64,000 nucleotides of DNA from Sphingobacteriaceae bacterium (lineage in GTDB: Bacteria; Bacteroidota; Bacteroidia; B-17B0; Aurantibacillaceae), in NCBI GenBank assembly GCA_016715905.1, contig JADJXI010000017.1, positions 248,001 through 312,000 on the forward strand, given 5' to 3'. The notes beneath the pieces are model-generated. The model saw only the letters and a program-made list of their open reading frames with translations, ran no database searches and was not told where the DNA came from. Each line of letters begins with the position of its first letter. Positions within the stretch are counted from its first letter, which is position 1. This document shows positions 35,369 through 44,764 of this stretch, one piece after another. Both the position numbers and the translations under genes were made by a program.

Positions 35369-36604
35369 TTGGAAAGTCTCAAAGTCATAGCTTTTACGCA
35401 CAAAACACTTCCTTTTGAACTTATTGGAAAACTGCATTTGGATGCGGAAAATCAATCTGCCGTTTTAGGTGCTTTAAAAATTAATTACGGATTTGAAGAA
35501 CTTTTATACTTAAGCACTTGCAACCGAGTGGAGTTAATCTTAAAAACAGAAATTCTTCTCGACAACAAGTTTATCCAGGAAATTTGCAATTTTATTAATA
35601 GCCGTTTGAATTTGGCCGAATGTGAGCAAATAGCCATAGGGGCTGAAGTTTTTATTGGCGAATTAGCCGTTGATCATTTACTTCGCGTTGCTTCTTCTTT
35701 AGACTCAATGGTAGTTGGTGAACGCGAAATTATCACGCAAGTTCGAAAGGCTTATGATAATTGCAACAGCCTTGGGTTAACAGGCGATACTTTACGCCTG
35801 CTTGTTAGACATACTATTGAAACAGCTAAGGAAGTATATACTAAAACGGATATTGCAAAAAACCCGGTTTCAATTGTGTCATTGGCTTATCGTCAGCTGA
35901 AAGAACATGGAATTAAAAATAACGCTAAACTCATTTTTGTGGGAAGTGGGGAAACAAACTCCACTATGGCCAGTTATTTACAAAAACATAAATTCGCCAA
36001 TTTCTCTGTTTTTAACCGAACACTAGAAAACGCAAAAATACTTGCCAAAACTTTAAATGGTCAGGCCTATTCACTAGAGGAACTTCAAAACTATAAAGCA
36101 GGATTTGATGTACTTGTAGTTTGTACCTCCGCATCAAGCCCCATTATTACCAATAAATTGTACAAGCAACTTATTGGTTCAGATAAGCATAAAAAAATTA
36201 TTATTGATTTAGGCATTCCGGCAAATGTTGAAGATGAAGTGTTTTATAATAATGATAAAATTCATTACATAAATATCCAGTCGCTAAAAGAAAAAGCAAA
36301 TGCTAATCTTCAACTACGTAAAGGCGAAATAGCCAAATGCGAAAATATTATCCAGGATAAAATAATTTTATTTAATCGACTTCAAAATGAGAGAAGAATT
36401 GAGCTGGCTTTCGGAGAAATACCCAAACAGGTAAAAGCAATTAAAGAAACCGCCATTTCTGAAGTGTTTGCCAAAGAAATAAATCAGTTGAACCCCGAAA
36501 GTAAAGTATTGTTAGAAAAAGTTTTATCGTACGTTGAAAAAAAATATAATGCCGTTGCTATTAAAACGGCTAAAAACGTTTTACAGAGTCCTGAATTAAA
36601 ATAA
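35369..36604 (+). CDS. hemA: Glutamyl-tRNA reductase
   Basis: First committed enzyme of C5-pathway tetrapyrrole synthesis: reduces glutamyl-tRNA to glutamate-1-semialdehyde with NADPH. About 411 residues. The nucleophilic Cys is in LSTCNRVE (Cys51), the GEREI motif is at about 110, and a Rossmann NADPH domain with FVGSGE is at about 193-198. No ATG is near: TTG at 35369 aligns the conserved His (FTHKTLPFE) with the family; TTG at 35357 adds four residues and is possible. It leads hemA-hemCD-hemB with gaps of only a few bases. hemL, hemE and hemF/N are not in the window. Confidence 0.95.
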   Translation: MESLKVIAFTHKTLPFELIGKLHLDAENQSAVLGALKINYGFEELLYLSTCNRVELILKTEILLDNKFIQEICNFINSRLNLAECEQIAIGAEVFIGELAVDHLLRVASSLDSMVVGEREIITQVRKAYDNCNSLGLTGDTLRLLVRHTIETAKEVYTKTDIAKNPVSIVSLAYRQLKEHGIKNNAKLIFVGSGETNSTMASYLQKHKFANFSVFNRTLENAKILAKTLNGQAYSLEELQNYKAGFDVLVVCTSASSPIITNKLYKQLIGSDKHKKIIIDLGIPANVEDEVFYNNDKIHYINIQSLKEKANANLQLRKGEIAKCENIIQDKIILFNRLQNERRIELAFGEIPKQVKAIKETAISEVFAKEINQLNPESKVLLEKVLSYVEKKYNAVAIKTAKNVLQSPELK

Positions 36605-36608
36605 TATT

Positions 36609-38189
36609 TTGAACAGAAAAATCATTATAGGCACTAGGGGAAGCGATCTTGCTCTGTGGCAAGCTAATTTTACGCTTGATCTTTTTAAGGAAAAAGGTAT
36701 TGAAGCCGAAATTAAAGTTATTCAAACGCAAGGTGATAAAAGCCAACAATGGAATACTTCATTTGATAAATTGGAAGGAAAAGGATTTTTCACCAAAGAA
36801 CTTGAAGAAGCTTTATTAAATAAGGAAATCGACGTTGCCGTTCATTCGCATAAGGATTTACCAACCGAAATGCCCTACGGCTTGTTAGTAGCCGGTGTAT
36901 CTAAAAGAGAAGATCCATCAGATGTGCTTTTAATTCATGAAAGGGCCATCGATAAAAAACAAAAGTGGAATCTTCAAAAAAATTCTAAGGTTGGGACTTC
37001 TTCTGCTCGACGTAAATCGCAAATGTTAGCATTCCGTCCGGATGTAAAAGTAAATGATCTGAGAGGAAACGTACCTACCCGAATTGAAAAACTTCGCAAA
37101 GGTGAATACGATGCAATTTTAATAGCCGCTGCAGGTTTAGAAAGATTAAAACCGGATTTGGATGATTTTCATGTTGAAACCTTAGACCCCACCGAGTTTG
37201 TCCCTGCTCCAGCTCAAGGCGTTTTAGCCTGGCAAACCCGTGAAGATGATGATGACATTTTAAGTCTTATTGATCAAATCAGTGATTTTGACGTGATGGT
37301 AAAAATTAATATTGAACGTCGCATTTTAAATTTATTTGACGGAGGTTGCCAACTTCCCTTAGGCGCCTATTGTGATACAGAAGAAACAGACGATGGTCGC
37401 TTACGATTTAAAGTATGGACCAGCATGGCCCAAGCCTGGGATAAACAACCCAAACAATTGTATTTTAATACCACTAATACGGATGGGTTTGCTGATGAAA
37501 TAGTAGAAAAAATTCAAAACTTAAAGCCTAGAAAAGTTTTTATTTCCCGCAACTCCAACGAATCGGAGTACTTACATCGTGCGCTTACTAATTTAGGATT
37601 TACCGTTGAAGGAAAAAGTTTAATTGAATTTAAAGAAATTAAAATAAAAGAACTCCCGAAAACGGATTGGGTATTTTTTAGCAGTAAACACGCGGTACGC
37701 TACTTCTTAAATCAAAAACCTAAACTTGAAAATGTAAAATTTGGTTGTGTAGGAACTTCTACCAGCGCTGAACTTCGTCAGTTTGGGTTACGGGCTGATT
37801 TTATTGGCCAAAGTACAGATGTGAAATTGGTTGGAAAGCAGTTTGCCGCAAAAGTAGGAAGCGGAAAAGTTTTATTTCCTATTGCAAAAGATAGTTTACA
37901 AAGCATACAATGGCAAATGGCTAAAAAAGATAATGTAATCAATTTAAATGTTTATGCTACTCTTAAACACAGCCTGGAGATAAATCCGGAAAACGAAATT
38001 TTGGTTTTTACTAGCCCCAGTAACGTTGAGGCTTTTCTAGAAAAAAATAAAATTCAAGCTCATCAAAAAGTAGTAGCGATGGGTGATGCAACAGAAAATG
38101 CACTTCGAAAAAAGAAAATAAAAACTCATTTAAAACCAACTTCATTTAATGACTTAGGTTTATTTCAAGCTATTTTATCCTTATCTTAA
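36609..38189 (+). CDS. hemCD: Hydroxymethylbilane synthase fused to uroporphyrinogen-III synthase
   Basis: A bifunctional 526-residue protein. The HemC part (1-300) polymerises four porphobilinogens: HSHKDLP carries the catalytic Asp83, the Arg-rich TSSARRKSQML (130-140) binds intermediates, and Cys247 in DGGCQLPLGA holds the dipyrromethane cofactor. The HemD part (about 305-526) cyclises the product (RKVFISRNSN, VFFSSKHAVRYF, VFTSPSNVEAF). The fusion lets the unstable hydroxymethylbilane pass between sites. Start is TTG at 36609, four bases after hemA. Confidence 0.95.
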   Translation: MNRKIIIGTRGSDLALWQANFTLDLFKEKGIEAEIKVIQTQGDKSQQWNTSFDKLEGKGFFTKELEEALLNKEIDVAVHSHKDLPTEMPYGLLVAGVSKREDPSDVLLIHERAIDKKQKWNLQKNSKVGTSSARRKSQMLAFRPDVKVNDLRGNVPTRIEKLRKGEYDAILIAAAGLERLKPDLDDFHVETLDPTEFVPAPAQGVLAWQTREDDDDILSLIDQISDFDVMVKINIERRILNLFDGGCQLPLGAYCDTEETDDGRLRFKVWTSMAQAWDKQPKQLYFNTTNTDGFADEIVEKIQNLKPRKVFISRNSNESEYLHRALTNLGFTVEGKSLIEFKEIKIKELPKTDWVFFSSKHAVRYFLNQKPKLENVKFGCVGTSTSAELRQFGLRADFIGQSTDVKLVGKQFAAKVGSGKVLFPIAKDSLQSIQWQMAKKDNVINLNVYATLKHSLEINPENEILVFTSPSNVEAFLEKNKIQAHQKVVAMGDATENALRKKKIKTHLKPTSFNDLGLFQAILSLS

Positions 38190-38192
38190 TTT

Positions 38193-39164
38193 ATGCAACC
38201 TATCAGACCCAGAAGAAACAGGAAAAACGAAACCATACGAAACATGATTCAGGAAAATAATGTTTCAGTAAACAATTTAATATTTCCATTGTTTGTTTGC
38301 GAAGGAAAAAGTACAAAAAGCGAAATTAAATCAATGCCCGGTATTTATCGGTATAGTACTGATTTGTTATTGAAAGAAATTGAATCTTGCCTAAAATTAG
38401 GCTTAAATTCATTTTGCATTTTTCCGGCCATCTCTGATAAATTAAAAAACAAAAAAGCATCTGAAGCATTAAATGAAAAAGGTTTATACCCAAACGTTTT
38501 ACGAAAAATAAAAAGCACTTTCCCCGAATCCGTAATCATGACTGATGTGGCACTGGATCCATACAGCAGCGACGGACACGATGGACTTGTTCGAGACGGA
38601 AAAATATTAAATGATGAAACCATAGAGCTGTTAAAAGAAATGGCCCTAATTCAAGCTCAGGCAGGTGCAGATATTATCGGCCCTAGTGATATGATGGATG
38701 GTCGGGTTGGCGCCATACGTGATTATCTGGATGAAAATGATTTTACTGACGTATCTATCATGAGTTATACAGCCAAATATGCCAGTGCATTTTATGGTCC
38801 ATTTAGAGATGCCTTAGAAAGCGCTCCTAAATTCGGGGATAAAAAAACCTACCAAATGAATCCTGCTAACGTAAGAGAAGCCATAACCGAAGCTGATTTA
38901 GACACAAATGAAGGAGCCGACTTTTTAATGGTAAAACCCGCATTAAGTTATTTAGATGTGATTAAAACATTGCACGACCAATTTAATTTACCAATTGCTG
39001 CTTATAATGTGAGTGGTGAATACGCCATGGTAAAAGCCGCTTCAGCAAAAGGTTGGATTGATGGAAATAAAGTGCGAGATGAAATTTTATTAAGCATCAA
39101 AAGAGCCGGAGCCAGCGTTATCCTTTCGTATTTCGCCAAGGAGTTTGCCCAATCCAAAAAATAA
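38193..39164 (+). CDS. hemB: Porphobilinogen synthase (delta-aminolevulinate dehydratase)
   Basis: Condenses two 5-aminolevulinates to porphobilinogen. 323 residues. The two active-site lysines are in SYTAKYASAFYGPF (about 195) and LMVKPALSY (about 247). The metal segment reads DVALDPYSSDGHDG (118-131), with Asp/Ala where zinc enzymes have Cys, so it is probably the magnesium/potassium-type rather than zinc enzyme. ATG at 38193, four bases after hemCD. Confidence 0.97.
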   Translation: MQPIRPRRNRKNETIRNMIQENNVSVNNLIFPLFVCEGKSTKSEIKSMPGIYRYSTDLLLKEIESCLKLGLNSFCIFPAISDKLKNKKASEALNEKGLYPNVLRKIKSTFPESVIMTDVALDPYSSDGHDGLVRDGKILNDETIELLKEMALIQAQAGADIIGPSDMMDGRVGAIRDYLDENDFTDVSIMSYTAKYASAFYGPFRDALESAPKFGDKKTYQMNPANVREAITEADLDTNEGADFLMVKPALSYLDVIKTLHDQFNLPIAAYNVSGEYAMVKAASAKGWIDGNKVRDEILLSIKRAGASVILSYFAKEFAQSKK

Positions 39165-39214
39165 TAGCACTCCCCATTCCATTCCTGTTTTTCAAAGGAT
39201 AGGCTTAATTTCTA

Positions 39215-39784
39215 ATGTATTTAGTTAAATTTATGCAATCAATAATGCATGCAAGCCATCATATATTCCTTTGCGGATTCATGGGTAGCGGTAAATCTAC
39301 ACAAGGCAAAAAACTAGCGAGTTTATTGCGCATGCGTTATATTGATTTAGACAAACACATTCAGAAACTTGAAAACAAAACCATAGAATCCATATTTGAA
39401 ACTTTAGGCGAAAAACATTTTCGCGATTTAGAAACTAAATACTTAAAAGAACTTGTTCAGGAAAAAAATCCTAAAATATTTTCCTTGGGCGGAGGTACTG
39501 TTTGCTTTAACAATAATATTGAATTTATAAAAAGTAGTGGAATATTAATTTATATAAATATGACCGCTGCTGCATTAAGCGAACGCTTAAAAAAATCTAA
39601 ACAAAACAGGCCTCTTTTAAAAAATATACATCCCGATGAAATTAATAACTTCATTGAACAAAAATTAAAAGACCGGCAACTGTATTATACACAAGCTCAT
39701 CTTACTATTGAAGGCATCAACCTAACCGCAACAGATTTAAATAACGCCATTCTCCAATTTAAAAAACACAATGAAAAGAAATAG
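39215..39784 (+). CDS. aroK: Shikimate kinase
   Basis: Phosphorylates shikimate in the chorismate pathway. About 180-189 residues. P-loop GFMGSGKSTQG, the shikimate-binding DLDKHI, and GGGTVC are in place, and the lid contains KQNRPLL. ATGs at 39215, 39233 and 39245 are all possible; the P-loop is placed best from 39245 or 39233. The last 14 bases overlap the next gene. Its place after the haem genes is probably only physical. Confidence 0.93.
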   Translation: MYLVKFMQSIMHASHHIFLCGFMGSGKSTQGKKLASLLRMRYIDLDKHIQKLENKTIESIFETLGEKHFRDLETKYLKELVQEKNPKIFSLGGGTVCFNNNIEFIKSSGILIYINMTAAALSERLKKSKQNRPLLKNIHPDEINNFIEQKLKDRQLYYTQAHLTIEGINLTATDLNNAILQFKKHNEKK

Positions 39785-40706
39785 TCCATTTTTACTTTTC
39801 GTTTTTTTAATGCTCAAGCTAAATACATTTTCTCAGGAATTGATTTATCATGAAAGCCCCATTGGTTTTAATTTTGGCGGAGTTTTTTCAGTTGGTTCAC
39901 ATGTGCAAAGATTAGGCTTAACTTTTAATTTTTTTTATGTGAATGATCGTTTTCAAATGAACTCCGAAGCCCGGTTACAGTTTAATTTAAAAAATCTGGG
40001 GCCCTCTGGCTATCATCCCGAATTTGTGTTATCCCAAGGCGTTTTATTTGCCTATGGTGCACCGGCTCCTTATGCTAACCCGTTTTTATCAACCGTTTCC
40101 AATCAAACTAAATATCAAAATTCTTTGGGATATGCTTATCATTTATGGTTTACTCCAAAAAAAATAAAAACAACACAGCAAACCGGAATAATTTCAATTC
40201 AGTTTAATCAAATTAGTTTTATTACCGAAAATGATATTTTAGCCCGGCCCTTACTCGACCGATTTAGAACAGGTGCTTTTTTAATTCAATATCAACACGA
40301 CACCACTATTCAGGCCGGAATTAATTGTACGATGTGGACCGGACAGATGGGTAAAACATTAAGGAATGTGGAAGGATTTCCCGGACCCGGATATATGGAT
40401 ACCACCGGAAGTGTACATGGAAATAAATCACATGGCCTGCTGAGTTTGCAAGCCAAGTACCATTTTGTGGTTTCTCAAATCATTCAGGCTAATATTGGTG
40501 TAGATGCTGAACAAATTCGCAATGCAGTTCAAAATAGAATCATACATGATGTGTGTTGGCTTCCTAAATCCTGGTTTAAACGTTACAATTGTCATATTCC
40601 CATGTTGGATAGTGAGGGAAAACAGTATTTATACAAACCAGAACAAAAAATCAAAAAAGTAAAACCTTATTGGGGATTAAGCACTAATTCGAATTTATTT
40701 TATTGA
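39771..40706 (+). CDS. Secreted protein, likely outer-membrane beta-barrel
   Basis: A 311-residue protein with a signal peptide (MKRNSPFLLFVFLMLKLNTFSQ). Alternating beta strands with aromatic ends (IGFNFGGVFSVGSHVQRLG, IQYQHDTTIQAGINCTMWTG) suggest an outer-membrane barrel. The segment LDRFRTGAFLIQYQHD is reminiscent of proteins named polymorphic toxin type 23, but that resemblance is from memory and weak. It overlaps aroK by 14 bases and converges on the MazG-like gene with a 12-base overlap. Function unknown. Confidence 0.65.
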   Translation: MKRNSPFLLFVFLMLKLNTFSQELIYHESPIGFNFGGVFSVGSHVQRLGLTFNFFYVNDRFQMNSEARLQFNLKNLGPSGYHPEFVLSQGVLFAYGAPAPYANPFLSTVSNQTKYQNSLGYAYHLWFTPKKIKTTQQTGIISIQFNQISFITENDILARPLLDRFRTGAFLIQYQHDTTIQAGINCTMWTGQMGKTLRNVEGFPGPGYMDTTGSVHGNKSHGLLSLQAKYHFVVSQIIQANIGVDAEQIRNAVQNRIIHDVCWLPKSWFKRYNCHIPMLDSEGKQYLYKPEQKIKKVKPYWGLSTNSNLFY

Positions 40707-41036
40707 TTTTTTCTGAAGCTTTACGTTTTTTTTATGTCGTGTTTTATCTCTCTTACTTTTTTTCTCCAGATTTTTAATCAATGATTTTTCTAAATCAATT
40801 CCGGTTTGGTTAGCCAAACAAATTAATACAAATAAAACATCGGCCAGTTCATCGGCCAGTTCCTTTTTTAAATCACTCTTTTTATGACTTTGTTCACCAT
40901 ATTGGCGGGCCATTATCCTTGCAACTTCTCCTACCTCTTCCATTAAAATAGCCATATTGGTTAGTTCAGAAAAATACCTTACACCGTATTTTTTTATCCA
41001 TTGATCAACAGTTTTTTGCGCTTCGCTAATTTTCAT
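40695..41036 (-). CDS. MazG-like nucleotide pyrophosphohydrolase
   Basis: A 113-residue all-alpha NTP pyrophosphatase of the MazG/dUTPase superfamily. The magnesium-binding motif is visible as EEVGE (about 30-34) and ELADELADVL (about 59-68). The basic C-terminal tail (KKSKRDKTRHKKN) is unusual. It probably removes non-canonical or excess NTPs. Four bases separate it from the MscS gene upstream, so the two form an operon. Confidence 0.88.
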   Translation of the reverse strand: MKISEAQKTVDQWIKKYGVRYFSELTNMAILMEEVGEVARIMARQYGEQSHKKSDLKKELADELADVLFVLICLANQTGIDLEKSLIKNLEKKSKRDKTRHKKNVKLQKKSIK

Positions 41037-41039
41037 CTT

Positions 41040-41909
41040 TTAAAATTTAGGAATAAACTGGCTTATCCCATTTTTATCTAATTCTTTTTTAAGTAAAGTA
41101 TGTAACTCTGAAATAACCATGTTCTTATTATTTGTTTCGCAAAAAGGCCTTACTAAAACAGTCATACTTCCATCAGCAATTTTTCCAATTAACACTACAG
41201 GCTCGGGAGATTTTAAAATTTTTTCATAATGCTTTAATACTCCGGTTACTATTTCTACAACTTTTGCCGGATCATTTTCAGGTTGCAAAGTAAGTGTTAT
41301 ATCCGCGCGTAATATTCCTGATCTCGAAACATTGGTAATAATATTATTTGATAATACACCATTAGGTAAAATCACAATCTTTTGATCAAAAGTTGTAACC
41401 AATGTATTAAAAATTTGAATCTCCGTAACTGTTCCGGTTATACCTTGAGCCTCTATTTGATCTCCAACCTTAAATGGCTTGAAAATTAAAATTAAAACCC
41501 CTCCGGCAAAATTGGCTAGCGAACCCTGCAATGCAAAACCTATGGCTAAGCCGGCTGCGCCTAAAATGGTGACAAAACTCGTAGTGCCAATTCCTAAAAT
41601 TCCTGCAACTGAAACAATAAGAATAATTTTTAAACCTATACTTACCAAACTTTTTAAGAAAGTTTTTAAACTAATTTCCATGTCTTTTTTAGTCATGGCT
41701 TTTTCAGTAATAATGGCAATGCGTTTAATAACCCACAAACCAATAAGTAATACTAAAATAGCTTCAAGCAACACAGGGATAAAATCCTGCACTTTTTGAA
41801 TAATCATATCCATAAATTCCCCTACTCTATCTTTTTCATTCAATAACTTCTCCTTTACATTGGGAATTATACCTCCTGAATTCTCTTGTATTTTGAATAA
41901 CCAAAACAT
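41040..41909 (-). CDS. Small-conductance mechanosensitive channel (MscS family)
   Basis: A 289-residue channel releasing solutes on hypo-osmotic shock. Three membrane helices, the last being the pore helix GAAGLAIGFALQGSLANFAGG (about 120-140), followed by the MscS beta domain (FKVGDQIEAQGITGTVTEI) and the alpha/beta C-terminal domain. The first 35 residues are an N-terminal extension; the promoter at 41931-41938 supports the start at 41909, though ATG 41813 would also give a complete family domain. Confidence 0.92.
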   Translation of the reverse strand: MFWLFKIQENSGGIIPNVKEKLLNEKDRVGEFMDMIIQKVQDFIPVLLEAILVLLIGLWVIKRIAIITEKAMTKKDMEISLKTFLKSLVSIGLKIILIVSVAGILGIGTTSFVTILGAAGLAIGFALQGSLANFAGGVLILIFKPFKVGDQIEAQGITGTVTEIQIFNTLVTTFDQKIVILPNGVLSNNIITNVSRSGILRADITLTLQPENDPAKVVEIVTGVLKHYEKILKSPEPVVLIGKIADGSMTVLVRPFCETNNKNMVISELHTLLKKELDKNGISQFIPKF

Positions 41910-41930
41910 GATTTTTTTTTTTTACCTTCA

Positions 41931-41938
41931 CAAAACTA
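41931..41938 (-). promoter_or_regulatory. Promoter -7 element for mscS-mazG
   Basis: Minus-strand TAGTTTTG, a full TAnnTTTG match, 22 bp before the MscS start. Confidence 0.45.
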
Positions 41939-41944
41939 ACAAAC

Positions 41945-43048
41945 ATGTACAAATACTTTGTATTAATCGCTGTCTTCTTTTCAACTTTTCTTGACGCACA
42001 AGATGTTGAGGTAAAAGTAGCCCAAGATAGCCTGCGTTTTAAAAAAATTAAAACCGTAAAATGGGACACTACAAAATATCGCAAGTACAATTACGTTTTT
42101 ATTGTGGGCGTATTTAATCAATACCGCGATTTTAATAATGAAATAATTCAAGAAATCAATAAAGATTCTTTGCACCTTTCCAATCAAACTTATGTTGCTG
42201 AATCGAATGTAACCGGTGGCCTTTCTATCAGTTATGATAAATTTCAGATTAATTTAGGCACTAGAACCAAACCCCGAGAAGATCAACAAGGCAAAGGTTA
42301 TACCAAAATGTTTAATATAGGATTTAATTTTGGTGATAATAGATGGGTGTCAGAAAATTATTACCGAAGATTTAAAGGCTTTTATAATAAAAGCACCCCG
42401 AATTTTGATACCAATTATAAACACACCAATGCGTATTATTTACAACCCAACATGAGTAGCAGTTTATTTATGTCGCGTTTATTGTATTTTTCCAATTACG
42501 AAAACTTTTCTTACAAATCGGGGTTTGGTTCAAATTTTCGTCAGTTAAAAAGTGCATTCACCTGGATTATTGGCGTTAATTACAGTGCATATACTATGCT
42601 TAATGATAGTTCAGTTATTCCAATTCAAGCCCGACATTTATTCAATGATTATGCACAGATGAGAGGGCTTAAATCATTTAACATTGGCGGAACATTTGGA
42701 GCCGCGGCAACAATAGTAGTATTTAAAGCCTGGTTTATTAACGGACACTTCTCTTTTGGGCCGGAAATCCAAAACAGGAATTATGACTTCACAACACATT
42801 CGCGAAGAATTAGTTATATAGGAGCAAGTGGTATTGGCCGATTTTCAATGGGGCTTAACTTAAATAAATTTTATTTCCTGGTATCCATTAACAACGATTA
42901 CAATTTATACAACAGTAAGAAAATAATAAAAATTAAATCAGAAGCTATAACACACAACCTCACCCTGGGTTGGCGTTTTAATTCGGGCGAACCTATAGGG
43001 TTTTACAGGAAATTTCAGCAAACCCGGCTTTACAAATTATTCGGATGA
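41945..43048 (+). CDS. DUF4421 family outer-membrane protein
   Basis: A 367-residue protein with a signal peptide (ends TFLDAQD). Repeated beta strands ending in aromatic residues (LSISYDKFQINLG, FNIGFNFGDNRW, SFKYK-type segments, FRQLKSAFTWIIGVNYSAY) are typical of DUF4421 barrels. Role unknown. Its last four bases overlap the amidohydrolase start, indicating co-translation. Confidence 0.8.
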   Translation: MYKYFVLIAVFFSTFLDAQDVEVKVAQDSLRFKKIKTVKWDTTKYRKYNYVFIVGVFNQYRDFNNEIIQEINKDSLHLSNQTYVAESNVTGGLSISYDKFQINLGTRTKPREDQQGKGYTKMFNIGFNFGDNRWVSENYYRRFKGFYNKSTPNFDTNYKHTNAYYLQPNMSSSLFMSRLLYFSNYENFSYKSGFGSNFRQLKSAFTWIIGVNYSAYTMLNDSSVIPIQARHLFNDYAQMRGLKSFNIGGTFGAAATIVVFKAWFINGHFSFGPEIQNRNYDFTTHSRRISYIGASGIGRFSMGLNLNKFYFLVSINNDYNLYNSKKIIKIKSEAITHNLTLGWRFNSGEPIGFYRKFQQTRLYKLFG

Positions 43049-44736
43049 AAAAATTTATTACAATTGCTGTTGTTTTTCTTTTATTGGTTTCATGTTCAGG
43101 GCCAAAAACAAAGGCGGATAGCATTTTATTTAATGGAAAAATTTATACTGTTGATTCTGCATTTAGTATCCAGGAAGCACTGGTGATTGAAAATGGTAAA
43201 ATTATTTATTGCGGCAATTCAGAAACTGCTTTAGATAAATACGAGGCCGGCAGTATCATTAATTTAGAACAAAAAGTTGTTTTTCCCGGATTTATAGATG
43301 CACATTGTCATTTTTATGGTTATGGAAAAGGTTTGAATGAATTAAATTTTGTAAACAGTAAATCGTATCAGGAAATCATTCAATTATTAATCAGTTATGC
43401 CAAAGAAAACAATCTTTTTCCCGAAAACTCTGCCATAAAATTAAACGAAGCCAATTGGATTATTGGCCGTGGATGGGATCAAAACGATTGGGGGAACAAA
43501 GAATTTCCCGACAAAACAAAATTAGATTCATTATTCCCGAATACGCCGGTTTTATTAAAGCGAATAGATGGGCACGCCATTTTGGTTAATCAAAAAGCTT
43601 TAAACATTGCAGGATTTAGTGAACAAACTAAAATTAACGGCGGTGAATTAATTATTAAAAACGGAAAATTAAGTGGAATTCTCATTGATAATGCCGGAGA
43701 CTCGCTTGAAAAATTTATTCCTAAATCTGCTAAAGAAATAGTAATTAAAGCTCTTTTACGTGCTCAGGATTCTTGCATTAAAGTTGGGTTGACAACTATA
43801 GATGATGCAGGACTAGAAAAAAACATAATAGATGCCATAGATGAATTACAACAAAGCCATAAGCTAAAAATAAAAATATACGCTATGCTCAGTCCAACAC
43901 CTGAAAACATCCATTATTATTTAAAAAACGGTGTATATAAAACCGAGCGTTTAAACATTTGTTCGTTTAAATTTTATGCCGATGGGGCATTAGGATCAAG
44001 AGGAGCTTGTCTTAAAAAAGTATACAACGATAAAAAAGACTGGCAGGGATTTTTACTGAATGACATTTCTTATTTTAAAAAATTTGCAGAAATGCTGGCG
44101 CCAACAAAATTTCAAATGAATACACATTGTATTGGCGATTCAGCCGGTAAAATAATTTTAGATATTTATTCCATGTACTGCAAAAGCAGCAATAAAAGAT
44201 GGAGAATTGAACATGCGCAAATCATAGATGAAACGGAGTTTAAAAAATTTAATAAAGATATTATTCCCTCTGTGCAGCCCACACATGCCACGAGTGACAT
44301 GTATTGGGCCGAAAACAGAATTGGAAAAGAACGAATGGCCGGAGCTTACGCTTATAAAAAATTATTGCAATCTGCGGGGATTATTGCATTGGGTACAGAC
44401 TTTCCCGTTGAGCACATATCTCCATTCAAAACTTTTTATGCCGCTGTGGTTCGAAAAGATGCTCAAAATTATCCGAAGAACGGATTTCAGACTGTAGATG
44501 CGCTTACGCGAGTTGAAACTTTGAAAGGCATGACCATTTGGGCGGCTTATTCCAATTTTGAGGAAAAAGAAAAGGGAAGTTTGGAAGTCGGAAAATTTGC
44601 CGATTTTATCATTCTGGATCAAGACCTTATGCTTTGCAAAGAAAAAGAAATTATGAACACCAAAGTGCTCAATACATTTATAAACGGAGAGGAAGTTTAT
44701 AGTGTGAAAGGAACACAAAAGAAATCAAATCCTTAG
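43045..44736 (+). CDS. Amidohydrolase 3 family lipoprotein (YtcJ-like)
   Basis: A 563-residue metal-dependent hydrolase. The signal ends at a lipobox (LLVSCSG, Cys about 17), so it is probably tethered in the periplasm or at the outer membrane. Metal and catalytic residues: DAHCHFYGYG (HxH, about 80-83), a carboxylated Lys-type SFKFYADGALGSRG, NTHCIGD, EHAQI and GTDFPVEHISPF. Family members act on amides, imides or N-acyl compounds; substrate unknown. Overlaps DUF4421 by four bases. Confidence 0.9.
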   Translation: MKKFITIAVVFLLLVSCSGPKTKADSILFNGKIYTVDSAFSIQEALVIENGKIIYCGNSETALDKYEAGSIINLEQKVVFPGFIDAHCHFYGYGKGLNELNFVNSKSYQEIIQLLISYAKENNLFPENSAIKLNEANWIIGRGWDQNDWGNKEFPDKTKLDSLFPNTPVLLKRIDGHAILVNQKALNIAGFSEQTKINGGELIIKNGKLSGILIDNAGDSLEKFIPKSAKEIVIKALLRAQDSCIKVGLTTIDDAGLEKNIIDAIDELQQSHKLKIKIYAMLSPTPENIHYYLKNGVYKTERLNICSFKFYADGALGSRGACLKKVYNDKKDWQGFLLNDISYFKKFAEMLAPTKFQMNTHCIGDSAGKIILDIYSMYCKSSNKRWRIEHAQIIDETEFKKFNKDIIPSVQPTHATSDMYWAENRIGKERMAGAYAYKKLLQSAGIIALGTDFPVEHISPFKTFYAAVVRKDAQNYPKNGFQTVDALTRVETLKGMTIWAAYSNFEEKEKGSLEVGKFADFIILDQDLMLCKEKEIMNTKVLNTFINGEEVYSVKGTQKKSNP

Positions 44737-44751
44737 TATACTTATATTCCG

Positions 44752-44759
44752 TACTTTTG
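44752..44759 (+). promoter_or_regulatory. Promoter -7 element (TACTTTTG)
   Basis: Full TAnnTTTG match ending six bases before the ATG of the UbiD gene, which implies a message with little or no leader. Confidence 0.45.
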
Positions 44760-44764
44760 TTTCA

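Noticed and set aside
39771..40706. Calling this gene a polymorphic toxin
   Set aside because: Only one short segment recalls that family name; the gene has a barrel-like pattern and no immunity gene beside it.
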